Positions 53,863-64,000 of a stretch of 64,000 nucleotides of DNA are shown one piece after another. The position numbers and the translations under genes are program-made. Every line of letters begins with the position of its first letter. The stretch's first letter is position 1. Origin of the DNA: Doris montereyensis (taxonomy: Eukaryota > Mollusca > Gastropoda > Nudibranchia > Dorididae). The notes beneath the pieces were generated by a model. It was not told the DNA's origin. It saw only the letters and a program-made list of their open reading frames with translations, and searched no databases. The DNA lies in assembly GCA_037039925.1 (NCBI GenBank), contig JAXRKP010001767.1, positions 7,501 through 71,500 of the forward strand, given 5' to 3'.

Positions 53863-54308
53863 GTTGCCATTAAAAATAGAAACGTAATGGTGAATACGAC
53901 AATCTGGCAATGCAGATGAACATCAAAACTCGACTCATCTTTTCAGTGCAAAATAATGTACAAATATAATTATTATATTCAGACTAAATTTAGTCGATCT
54001 AGATGTACATAGAACTTGTCATAGAATTATATAATAATGGGGAAGGAACTACAAATAATTGATACATTGTCGTAAATGTGTTTGGATGTTTGTGACAGTT
54101 TTTTTTTCGGTACTGTTGGAGAAGATTGACTTAGTAACCAGTAAACACTCATCGTGGTTCATGACCCATTGACCTTTGACCATGTGATAGCATCCATAAT
54201 ATCGAAGTCCCCGATATGCACTTTGTACTTAAAGTGGCTCAAACCAGTAAACTTTCGATACTAGGCTTATCCGAAAATTTAAAAAAAACATACTAGATTC
54301 TACATGTC

Positions 54309-54353
54309 TGCTCATAATATAATATATTTATTGCCTCAAAAGTGTTTTGATAT

Positions 54354-54400
<47 letters not shown>

Positions 54401-54590
54401 TATATTTATATATATATATATATATAGTATTCTCTCCTCTTGTTACACCCATTTAACTGCTGTTCCTCGCCGGTTGCTCTTACTCAGTAGTTAGTCTTAG
54501 GTCGCCTGGCTGCGGAATCTTGTCAGCACGATTCCGAGAACTATGGGTATTGTTGATGGTAGGCGGGGCGGTGGTGTCCCCTGCGCTGTT
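54309..54590 (+). repeat. Dispersed repeat copy 1 flanking the acetyltransferase
   Basis: It starts tgctcataatataatatatt, contains a variable (TA)n block (54355-54426), then cacgattccgagaactatgg and ggcggtggtgtcccctgcg. Copy 2 is at 56326-56560 in the same orientation. Confidence 0.85.
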
Positions 54591-55158
54591 CCTTGTATGG
54601 CCTTGCTTTGCTTACAAATTAAACCGAAATCATCCGAACACTTCACGTTATATTGTGACTTATATAATATATAATTGTGAATTGCGCAATGACTGAATTT
54701 GACTGGAGTTGCAGCTGATTCGCTCTCATCAAAAGTGTCAATATTGTCAAATAAATTATAGTCAATTTTATTATAATGTACGGTACAATGCCATCATATT
54801 ATTACCATGCATTTATTTTGAAAGTGACACAACTTTTAATGACTCTTGAAATCCACTGACAGTGGCAGTGTATCGGCTCATTAATTGTTTCCCCACTCTA
54901 ATTTATTTATCATCTGCTGTTGACATCTTCGGATCACCATTTCTAGGATTTTCATCCCCTGCATTATTATTTGCAATGGTCTTCAAGATATTTTGATAAA
55001 TAAGATAAGGCCTACATTTTGCTTTATTTAGATCGAGATCTACCTTAATCTGTGTCATTAATTTAAAACTGACTGAAAGAGGTATTTAAAAAAAAAGTAG
55101 CCTCGCTCAAATCAAACTCAAAATCTATGTTTGTCTTGACATTGCATTTTTTGTGAGG

Positions 55159-55883
55159 ATGTTGCATCTGGAATCTGTTTTGATTCGCCCTTTTCAAAAT
55201 GGGGATGAAAAGGGGATTTGGGATATTCTTCAAGAGGGAACATACAGCAACATCAATGCATCTTTTTTTATTTTCGTTAAAAAAGCTGTTACTCAAATTG
55301 CAAGCATAAGTTTACTAATTGCAGGATATGCATGGGGGCTATCACCATTTTTATTGTTGGTATATGTGGGCATTGGTTTAGGAGTTGTATATCTTTTAAT
55401 GCTTATTGGGGCATTAGTTTACTTATATGGCTCCACTCTTTCAGATATAACAGACATTAAAAAGTCCTATTTTGAATGTCCCGATCATCATTTTTGGGTT
55501 GCTGAGTATATGGGTCAGATAGCTGGAACAATAGCTATTGTACAAAAAACATTTTGCTTAGAGGGTTCCCCTGATACTCATTGCAGGAAAGACAGTGCAG
55601 AATATTTTGAAAGTGAGAAGAAAGTTGCATGGTTAAGACGAATGGCAGTCGGGAAAAAATATAGGAGATTGGGTATGGCTAAAAAACTTATTAATGAATG
55701 TATTTTATTCTGCAAAGATCACAAGTACCACAGTATATTTCTGATAACCACAGAGGTCCACCACGCTGCTCGTTCATTGTACACTAAAAAGGATTTCAGT
55801 TGCTCGGCTGCAAACCCTACAGATACTTGAAAGGATTGGTCACTGTAATGACTTATGAATATGAAATGGTCGTTAAGCCCTGA
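55159..55883 (+). CDS. NAT8/Camello-like GNAT acetyltransferase, intronless, one indel
   Basis: A single open frame starts at the ATG at 55159 (MLHLESVLIRPF). It has a hydrophobic hairpin at about residues 45-90 (SISLLIAGYAWG, LLLVYVGIGLGVVYLL), the DITDIKKSYFE segment and the GNAT core: WVAEYMGQIAGTIAIV, then LRRMAVGKKYRRLGMAKKL with acetyl-CoA loop R-R-L-G-M-A, then HHAARSLYTKK. The continuous frame stops early at 55828-55830. Adding one A to the run at 55786-55790 restores the conserved GF and continues through KPYRYLKGLVTVMTYEYEMV to a stop at 55881-55883, giving 241 residues, a normal family length. NAT8 relatives are ER/Golgi membrane enzymes that N-acetylate cysteine S-conjugates or lysines; substrate here is unknown. 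Lack of introns is common in this family. Direct repeats flank it at 54309-54590 and 56326-56560. Confidence 0.87.
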
Positions 55884-56325
55884 CAAGTAATATATTTTTA
55901 TTTTAAGATGAGATTTATACAGTAAATTCAGATGATTATTATTGTGATGAGATGTTTTGTTTCTCATCTTTGTCATGCTAATTTCCTTTTATTTCATTTT
56001 ACATATTTTTCTTTCACATGCCATTTGTTTTTGATCTACATGAAGTCCCTATACCATGGACATGGTAAATTTTGAACAGTCAAACAATATTTCTTTTTTA
56101 TCTTTTATCTCTTTGTCTTTTCACTAAGTTAAATACATCAAATTGCGTTCTGCAAATAATCCCTCCTATCTGGCTATTCCCAGAATTCGTACCATCTGTC
56201 ACTCAAGACAATTTAAAAAAATTCATGAATAGAATTGTGTTATATAATTATAATTTAATTGTGTGTATCACTCTTCTGTCTCTGATGCGTCCACAGCCCA
56301 TCCCCTGGTACTAATTGGTATCCCT

Positions 56326-56560
56326 GCTCATAATATAATATATTTATTGTGTCAAAAGTGCATATGAGAGATAGAGAGAGAGAGAGAGAGTTTTATCTCC
56401 TCTTGTTGTACCTCTATAACTGTTGCTCACCATTTACTCTTAGGTCACCTGGCTGCGGAACTTTGTGATCACGATTCCGAGAACTATGGGTCCGGTATTG
56501 TTGATACAATTATCATGGTGGGCGGGCGGTGGTGTCCCCTGCGTGGGGGGGGGGGGGGGG
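56326..56560 (+). repeat. Dispersed repeat copy 2 flanking the acetyltransferase
   Basis: Same order of blocks as copy 1, with (GA)n at 56365-56390 in place of (TA)n, and a G run of about 20 at its end. Confidence 0.85.
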
Positions 56561-56619
56561 GGGGGGATTTACATGAAGACGCTTAAGAACATTTTTCAAT
56601 CTGTTGGGCACAGACCTAT

Positions 56620-56680
56620 GATGATTTGGTTGAGAGGTCAACACCTTGCCTCTGGACCATCAAATCCCCAAAATGAGTGT
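56620..56680 (-). mobile_element. SINE family 1 head fragment
   Basis: The reverse complement ggggatttgatggtccagag, gcaaggtgttgacctctcaa matches the A-box half of the SINE at 41690-41930. Confidence 0.6.
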
Positions 56681-56689
56681 GAAAGGTAC

Positions 56690-57835
56690 AGTAAAAGAAA
56701 GAGGTACAAGTACAAGGCTAGTGAAGATGGATTTTTCCTGAAGTCTGTCTCACCTTTCCTGTTATTATTTCTTTATGCAGTTATTAATTGTCACATTATT
56801 ATAACATTATTAACATAATTTCTTTTTGCTGGCACCCTGAAGTTTTGAAATGAAACATACTCTAAACATCACATGGACAAACATATTAATAATCACTTAG
56901 CATTATAGTTATAGTACAATGTATAGGTTACAATGTAAATTAAATTGACCGCACATTTCCTTTACATAAAAGAAAACTTCAGTACTAAAAAGCATTATGT
57001 TGCATTTTAAACTTATCTTTTATTGAAGATTTCTTAGGTATTGGGTGTATATATTAGTATTAGCTTATTTTATATAGGCTATTTTTTATATATTACTTTT
57101 TCAACAATTAAAAAAACGCTGTTTTTTTCTTTTTTTGTTACAAAAAACAACACAATAAAACAAAGTCAGATATTTAACTGTAGCTAGTCTACCATCTCAT
57201 TTTAGTGCACCTGGCTCAACCTTTTTTCCCTCTAGTTGTTTACTGAAGACACCATTGTATGGGATTATTCATTACATGTATTAGTATTAATATTTCTTAT
57301 CTTATTTTTGTTGCAGATAATAAAGACTGAAATTAAGACTCTACATATAATATATAGATTTCTCTATTTTATCTTGATAATATTTAGAATATTTTATGTT
57401 GTATTATTTTATGTATTTATTAGATGCAAGAATTATTAGAATATTAACATAAATATTCAGGCTCGCATACAATGTATAAAAGTAATGATTTCATTGATAA
57501 CTTTTCAAGATGCCACATTCAATCTGATTTATGAAATATAGGCCTACGCCGTAATTGTATTCAATGAACTATTTTTAATTTTGTGAAATTTTGTTGAAAG
57601 AATTACGTATGTAAGCATAATGTCTGGAAAAGGAAGTAATTACTTTAAAACCCCTTTTCTTTATGCCAATGCTAATGAATATGCAATCCTATCCACTCTG
57701 TTACATTAGTAATTTATTTAATGTTATGTTTCAAATGTTAATAAATAACATTCCAGACTTAAATTCTTTCAAGTTTTTAAAAATTGTTGCATGTTTTACT
57801 TTTAACAAATTACAAGCTTTCCTCTTTATCTCTAT
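56690..57835. other. AT-rich intergenic sequence
   Basis: No supported gene; frames are short and hydrophobic because of base composition. Confidence 0.4.
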
Positions 57836-59158
57836 CCACATCCCCTCAACTGTCCCTGGGTGGGCAGTAGGCAGGGGATACCGGTAGGTCCTTCTAATTC
57901 TTTTCTTTTCACTCTTTCACATGTCTTTCTTTTCATCTTGTTGTTTCACACTGAGATCACCGCATATGTTGGATGTGGTAAATTTCAATCAATCAATCAA
58001 ATCCATCAACCACTATCCCCAAAGTAGTGCTGGTTGTTCTTACTTCATCCCTTTCTCCCTCCACTTATCAGCTGTCAACTTGCTGTTTCCTGGTAATTTT
58101 ACCCTGAGGAGATTGATATCATCACATGGATTGGGTAAATTTCAATGAAACACACAAAAGAAATACTGTACTTTCCCTGTTTTTGTTATTGCTGCTATCA
58201 AACCATTTATTATTGCTACTATCAAAACCATTTATTGTATGCTTCCCATGAACAGAAAATCAATGACAAATTTTAAAATATTATTTTGTATGTTACATTT
58301 TTACAATGTTCCATTTCTTCATGCATGTTCCTTTCTTGTGGACAGGTAGATCTACTGCGTGGGTGGTTGGCGGGTTGTACTGATAGGTCCTACTTCTTTC
58401 CGTTACTTTTACTTAAGGTGAACTAAGAGGAAACTGCAAGATGAAACTGAAAGATCACCACAATGGTGGATGGGGTAAATTTCAAAGAAACAAAGATCTA
58501 CTGCAACTGATAAGTCCTACTTCTTTCCTTTCACTCTTTCACTATCTTTCATTTATCTTTCATCTGGCTGTTTTCTCTAAATTCACCCTGAGATAACTAC
58601 ATTTGGTGGCGTGAGTAAATATCAATGAAACGAGCAAATTTTCCTTTCTTCGTCTTCTTCCTTAGCCTGGTTGAAGTTGAAGGTACACCAATGTTTCCAG
58701 CTTTTCTAAGGGTGGTTTGTGAGTGGTCCTAGGTGATTCTACTTCTTTTCTTTCATTTTTTTTCCGCATCTGATCTGTTACTCATCTTGCTATTTTCCAC
58801 TCAATGTCATCTTGAAATCTTCACATATGGAGCACTGAGTAAAATTCCTATCAGTCGACTAATCCCCCACGTGCACGTAGGCCTACCAGCTTCTACTTCT
58901 AATCGAACTCCTTTGACTTATTAGACTTTTAGTAGACCTTCTCGTGTTCTTATTTTTAAAAACTTTTCAAAAAATTTTTTAAATTCGAAATATGATATTT
59001 TTGTAAGTCCAACCCAACACTCAAAGTTGAGCGTAGAGTAATCAGGCGTAAAGTCATGATTGGCATAATTTGGTTGTTTGCTATTGCTTTCACCGAGTCT
59101 GAATATATCTACCGGTACTCATTTCTCTGCTCGGTCGACACCAGGACCAGAAAAAATT

Positions 59159-59234
59159 GCCCGTACTGGGGGAATGGAACTCGGGCCTCCTGAGTGTACT
59201 GGTAGTTCAATGCTGTACTGACTGAGCTACGGGC
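59159..59234 (-). mobile_element. tRNA-like head of a SINE
   Basis: Reverse complement opens GCCCGTAGCTCAGTCAGTAC and closes TACGGGC, so the acceptor stem and the D-arm (A box) look tRNA-like. The T arm cannot pair well (CCCGA GTTCCATT CCCCC), no anticodon stem forms, and two acceptor bases seem missing. Best read as a SINE or tRNA pseudogene, not a functional tRNA gene. Confidence 0.6.
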
Positions 59235-59564
59235 AGCTTTTTTTGTATTTTTATGTAATGTTTTACATGTCAGTTCTGATTCATCTTTATAGTGAATATA
59301 GTACATTGTAGTGTGTATTGCTACCTGTACCACCATGACAAGAATGTTCAAGAATAAACTGTGACTTTGAAAGAAAAAAACTAGCCTTTTGTGTTGTCAT
59401 TCTATTATTATGCATTAGGCCTATAAATCGAATAGAGATTGTAGTGTAATTGAGGCAAGTTGATGGGTTCACTGGTTCAAGGGAAAGCGTTGGGAGCTCA
59501 CAAGTGGTGGGAGGTTGGCAAGTGATGCTGGTAGGTCATAACTCTTTCCTTTCTCTCCCCTCCT

Positions 59565-59582
59565 TCTCTCTCTCTCTCTTTC

Positions 59583-59639
<57 letters not shown>

Positions 59640-59640
59640 T

Positions 59641-59737
<97 letters not shown>

Positions 59738-59758
59738 GTCTCTCTGTCTCTCTGTGTC
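59565..59758. repeat. (CT)n microsatellite inside a dispersed repeat
   Basis: CT run with GTCT and TTCT interruptions, sitting exactly where other copies of the 150-bp repeat carry a short pyrimidine tract. Confidence 0.95.
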
Positions 59759-60416
59759 ACTTCACTTCAGTCTTTCATCTTGCTGTTTCCTCTTAATTCA
59801 CCTTGAGATCACCGCACATGATGGGCGGGGTGAATATAAATGAAACAAGCTAAGCTCAAAAGTGAGGGATGATGCTAATGTGGGCGGTTGGTGAGTGCTT
59901 GGTAGTTCCTTGGCTCTTTCACTAGTCTTTCATCATGGAGTTTCCTCTTAATTCCCCCCTGAGATCACCGCACATGATAGGCGGGGAAAAGCTCAAAGCA
60001 ACAAACTAAGCTCACAAGTAAGGGATGATGTTAATGTGGGCAGTTGGTGAGCGCTTGTGAGGCTCTTTCATTATTTTTTTCCTCTGAATTCATCGTGAGA
60101 GTGAAAGTGAGATCACTGCATGTTGCGGACATGGTAACTTTCACTGACACTGACACAAACAAAGATTAATAATATTATTGGGATCCTAATGCCTCTGTAC
60201 TGTAATTGCCAGCGTGTTCTATATACATGTATTACTAATTACCAATACGTGTAATAACATTACAATGAGAAAAAATAAAATTTGGACACTGTGTAAACAT
60301 AATTTGTAATGTTAAAAGTCTTGAACATGATCATGGCAACGGCATCTCCCTTGTCACTGTCCCAATGTTATTACAAAAACAGTCAAATCCTCATTTTTGT
60401 CATTATACTAGACTGT

Positions 60417-60418
<2 letters not shown>

Positions 60419-60460
<42 letters not shown>
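60419..60460. repeat. (CA)n microsatellite
   Basis: About 20 CA units immediately before the 51-bp satellite. Confidence 0.95.
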
Positions 60461-60463
<3 letters not shown>

Positions 60464-60479
60464 TGTACAGCCTCTTCTG

Positions 60480-63400
60480 CTTTTGTTGTAACATCAGTAC
60501 AGGTGCATGTAAGCTGCTATACATGTGTTGTCACATCAGTACACGTGCCTGTGTAAGCTGCTATACATTTGTTATGACATCAGTACAAATGCATGTAAGC
60601 TGTTATACATTTGTTGTGATATCGATATAACAGTACAAATACAAGTGCATGTGAGCTGTTATACATTTGTTGTCGCATCAGCACAAGTGCCTGTTAAGCT
60701 GCTATACATTTGTTATGACATCAGTACAACAACACAAGTGCAGGTGTAAGCTGCTATACATTTGTTGTGACATCAGTACAACAGTACAAGTGTATGTATG
60801 CTGCTATACATTCGTTGTGGCATCAGTACAACAGTACAAGTGCATGTTAGCTGCTATACATTTGTTGTGACATCAGTACAGCAGCACAAGTTTATGTAAG
60901 CTGTTATACATTTGTTGTGACATCAATGCATCATCAGAAGTGCCTGTGTAAGATGCTATACATTTGTTGGACATCATTACAACAGTACAAGTGCCTCTGT
61001 AAGCCGCTATACGTTTGTTGTGACATCAGTACAACAGTATACGTGCATGTAAGCTGCTATACATTTGTTGTGAAATCAGTACAACAGTACATGTGAATGT
61101 AAGCTGCAATACATTTGTTGTGACATCAGTACAACAGTAAACGTGCTTGTAAGCTGCTATACATTTGTCGTGACATCAGTAGAACAGTACAATAGCCTGT
61201 GTAAGCTGCTATACATTTGTTGTGACATCAATACAACAGTATACGTGCATGTAAGCTGCTATACATTTGTTGTGACCTCAGTACAACAGTAAACGTGCAT
61301 GTAAGCTGCTATACAGTTGTTGTGACAGCAAAACAACAGTACAAGTGCCTGTGTAAGCTGCTACACATTTGTTGTGACATCAGTACAACAGTAAATGTAC
61401 AAGTGTATGTAATCTGCTATACATTTGTTGTGACATCAATACAACAGTACACGTGTGTGTAAGCTGCTATACATTTGTTATGACATCATTACAGCAGTAC
61501 AAATGCCTGTATAAGCTGCTATACATTTGTTGTGACATCAATGCAACAGTACAAGTGCCTGTGTAAGCTGCTATACATTTGTTATGACACCAGTACAACA
61601 GTACAAGTGCATGTAAGCTGCTATACATTTGTTACGACATCAATACAACTGTACAAGTGCATGTAAGCTGCTATACATTTACTGTGACATCATTACAACA
61701 GTACAAGTGCCTGTGTAAGCTGCTATACATTTGTTGTGAAATCAGTACAACAGTACACGTGTATATAAGCTGCTATACATTTTTATGACATCAATACACC
61801 AGTACAAGTGCCTGTGTAAGCTGCTATACATTTGTTATGACACCAGTACAACAGTACAAGTGCATGTAAGCTGCTATACATTTGTTATGACATCAATACA
61901 ACAGTACAAGTGCATGTAAGCTGCTATACATTTACTCTGACATCAGTACAACAGTACAAGTGCCTGTGTAAGCTGCTATACATTTGTTATGACATCAGTA
62001 CAACAGTACACGTGCATGTAAGCTGCTATACATTTGTTGTGACATTAGTACAACAGTACACGTGAATGTAATCTGCTATACATTTGTTGTGACATCAGTA
62101 CAATAGTACACGTGCATGTAAGCTGCTATACATTTGTTGTGACATCAGTACAACAATACAAGTGCATGTGTAAGCAGCTATACATTTGTTGTGACATCAG
62201 TACAACTGTACACGTGCATGTAATCTGCTATACATTTGTTGTGACATCAGTACAACAGTACACGTGCATGTAAGCTGCTATACATTTGTTGTGACATCAG
62301 TACAACAGTACACGTGCATGTAATCTGCTATACATTTGTTGTGACATCAGTACAACAGTACACGTGAATGTAATCTGCTATACATTTGTTGTGACATCAG
62401 TACAATAGTACACGTGCATGTAAGCTGCTATACATTTGTTGTGACATCAGTACAACAATACAAGTGCATGTGTAAGCAGCTATACATTTGTTGTGACATC
62501 AGTACAACTGTACACGTGCATGTAATCTGCTATACATTTGTTGTGACATCAGTACAACAGTACACGTGCATGTAAGCTGCTATACATTTGTTGTGACATC
62601 AGTACAACAGTACACGTGTATATAAGCTGCTATACATTTTTATGACATCAATACACCAGTACAAGTGCCTGTGTAAGCTGCTATACATTTGTTATGACAC
62701 CAGTACAACAGTACAAGTGCATGTAAGCTGCTATACATTTGTTATGACATCAATACAACAGTACAAGTGCATGTAAGCTGCTATACATTTACTCTGACAT
62801 CAGTACAACAGTACAAGTGCCTGTGTAAGCTGCTATACATTTGTTATGACATCAGTACAACAGTACACGTGCATGTAAGCTGCTATACATTTGTTGTGAC
62901 ATTAGTACAACAGTACACGTGAATGTAATCTGCTATACATTTGTTGTGACATCAGTACAATAGTACACGTGCATGTAAGCTGCTATACATTTGTTGTGAC
63001 ATCAGTACAACAATACAAGTGCATGTGTAAGCAGCTATACATTTGTTGTGACATCAGTACAACTGTACACGTGCATGTAATCTGCTATACATTTGTTGTG
63101 ACATCAGTACAACAGTACACGTGCATGTAAGCTGCTATACATTTGTTGTGACATCAGTACAACAGTACACGTGCATGTAATCTGCTATACATTTGTTGTG
63201 ACATCAGTACAACAGTACACGTGAATGTAATCTGCTATACATTTGTTGTGACATCAGTACAATAGTACACGTGCATGTAAGCTGCTATACATTTGTTGTG
63301 ACATCAGTACAACAATACAAGTGCATGTGTAAGCAGCTATACATTTGTTGTGACATCAGTACAACTGTACACGTGCATGTAATCTGCTATACATTTGTTG

Positions 63401-63650
63401 TGACATCAGTACAACAGTACACGTGCATGTAAGCTGCTATACATTTGTTGTGACATCAGTACAACAGTACACGTGCATGTAATCTGCTATACATTTGTTG
63501 TGACATCAGTACAACAGTACACGTGAATGTAATCTGCTATACATTTGTTGTGACATCAGTACAACAGTACACGTGCATGTAATCTGCTATACATTTGTTG
63601 TGACATCAGTACAACAGTACACGTGCATGTAAATTTGCTAGACATTTGTT
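60480..63650 (+). repeat. 51-bp satellite, roughly 60 units with higher-order repeats
   Basis: Units of about 49-54 bp contain gtgacatcagtacaacagta, cacgtgcatgtaagctgcta and tacatttgtt. Early units (60480-61700) are more diverged; later units fall into higher-order blocks, with a period of about 305 bp (six units) and a larger duplication of 857 bp (61741 vs 62598). 51 is a multiple of three, so short repetitive frames appear, but they are not continuous and are not called as genes. Confidence 0.97.
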
Positions 63651-63799
63651 GTACAACACTGTAGGCCTACATGTCGTGATGGGAGTTGGACGGGCGTCGA
63701 TGATAAGTTCTGCTTCTTGCCTCCCCCCCCCGCATTACTTTATCTTGTTGTTTTCTCTGAGATAATTACATTTAATGCACGGGATAAATCTCAAGGAAG

Positions 63800-64000
63800 C
63801 AAACAAACACAATTATACATATATTATTTTGTCAATCTTGTGTAGACCTAAAGTCCTTCAAAGTAGGGCAGATCCTAGAACATTTGTAGTACAAGTACAT
63901 GGACTAGTTTATTCCCGAGCATCCCTGAGCAGACACAATAAACATAGTCATGATCGGATACAAGAAAAGCACTGAATGTTGATAATAAAGTGTGTCTTCA
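63800..64000. other. Window end, nothing recognised
   Basis: AT-rich tail after the last 150-bp repeat copy; no gene supported. Confidence 0.35.

Larger units (their letters stand above)
57840..60160 (+). repeat. Loose array of ~150-bp repeats, eight copies
   Basis: Copies at about 57840-57975, 57995-58150, 58345-58490, 58500-58635, 58700-58850, 59490-59850, 59878-60005 and 60030-60155; another at 63655-63800. Each runs from a G-rich tgggcggttggtgag region through a pyrimidine tract (tttcactctttcacttgtct) to ctgagatcaccgcacatgat and ggtaaatttcaatgaaac. Spacers differ, so this is repeated insertion or old duplication rather than a clean satellite. Confidence 0.75.

Noticed and set aside
59159..59234. 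Functional tRNA gene
   Set aside because: Acceptor ends pair, but T-arm and anticodon stems do not form and two acceptor-region bases are missing; it is a SINE head.
60525..60870. Repetitive frames reading KLLYICCDIS
   Set aside because: Caused by a 51-bp repeat whose length is a multiple of three; frames are broken by unit variants and have no start or splice context.
60480..63650. Array of ~51-bp repeats resembling a CRISPR array
   Set aside because: Units are contiguous with no unique spacers, unit length drifts, and the surrounding genes are spliced eukaryotic genes. It is a satellite.

Overview
This is a window from a eukaryotic nuclear genome. It has spliced genes with GT-AG introns, long dinucleotide microsatellites, several transposon classes and tRNA-derived SINEs. 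AGATCT/TCTAGA-rich simple sequence, very long (GA)n/(CT)n tracts and the SINE types suggest a mollusc, probably a gastropod. That assignment is inference; no species-specific marker was tested.

Layout. (1) 2664-23496, minus strand: a ULK3-type kinase gene in 15 coding exons, with introns full of transposon debris. These include a complete but dead mariner element (9628-11180), a pogo-like copy (13020-14042), LINE fragments, SINEs, a 35-bp minisatellite and microsatellites. (2) 23500-28090: intergenic, built mainly from LINE fragments (24370-27120) and a 500-bp (CT)n block. (3) 28096-34645, plus strand: a ZNF474-like gene with eight C2HC fingers in four alternating pairs. (4) 34711-35820: a piggyBac-type element bounded by TTAA, inserted just past the ZNF474 poly(A) signal. 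(5) 35.8-43.3 kb: intergenic, with two TA-flanked MITEs and several SINEs. (6) 43337-46222, minus strand: the last three exons of TBCA (tubulin cofactor A). Its first coding exon was not found. (7) 47469-50090, minus strand: a ZSWIM3/MULE-transposase-like gene, probably inside TBCA intron 1. (8) 55159-55883, plus strand: a single-exon NAT8/Camello-like membrane acetyltransferase lying between two direct copies of a dispersed repeat. (9) 57.8-60.2 kb: a loose array of a ~150-bp repeat. (10) 60480-63650: a 51-bp satellite of roughly 60 copies with higher-order structure.

The genes have unrelated roles: ESCRT/autophagy/Hedgehog kinase signalling, a poorly characterised zinc-finger protein, beta-tubulin folding and small-molecule or protein N-acetylation. 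Nothing suggests a cluster or operon. One theme cuts across the window. Otherwise well-conserved exons carry 1-2 base indels, most at homopolymers or short repeats, and repairing them restores family-consistent reading frames. This looks more like consensus error in a long-read assembly than gene death, and it matters for anyone annotating proteins from this sequence.
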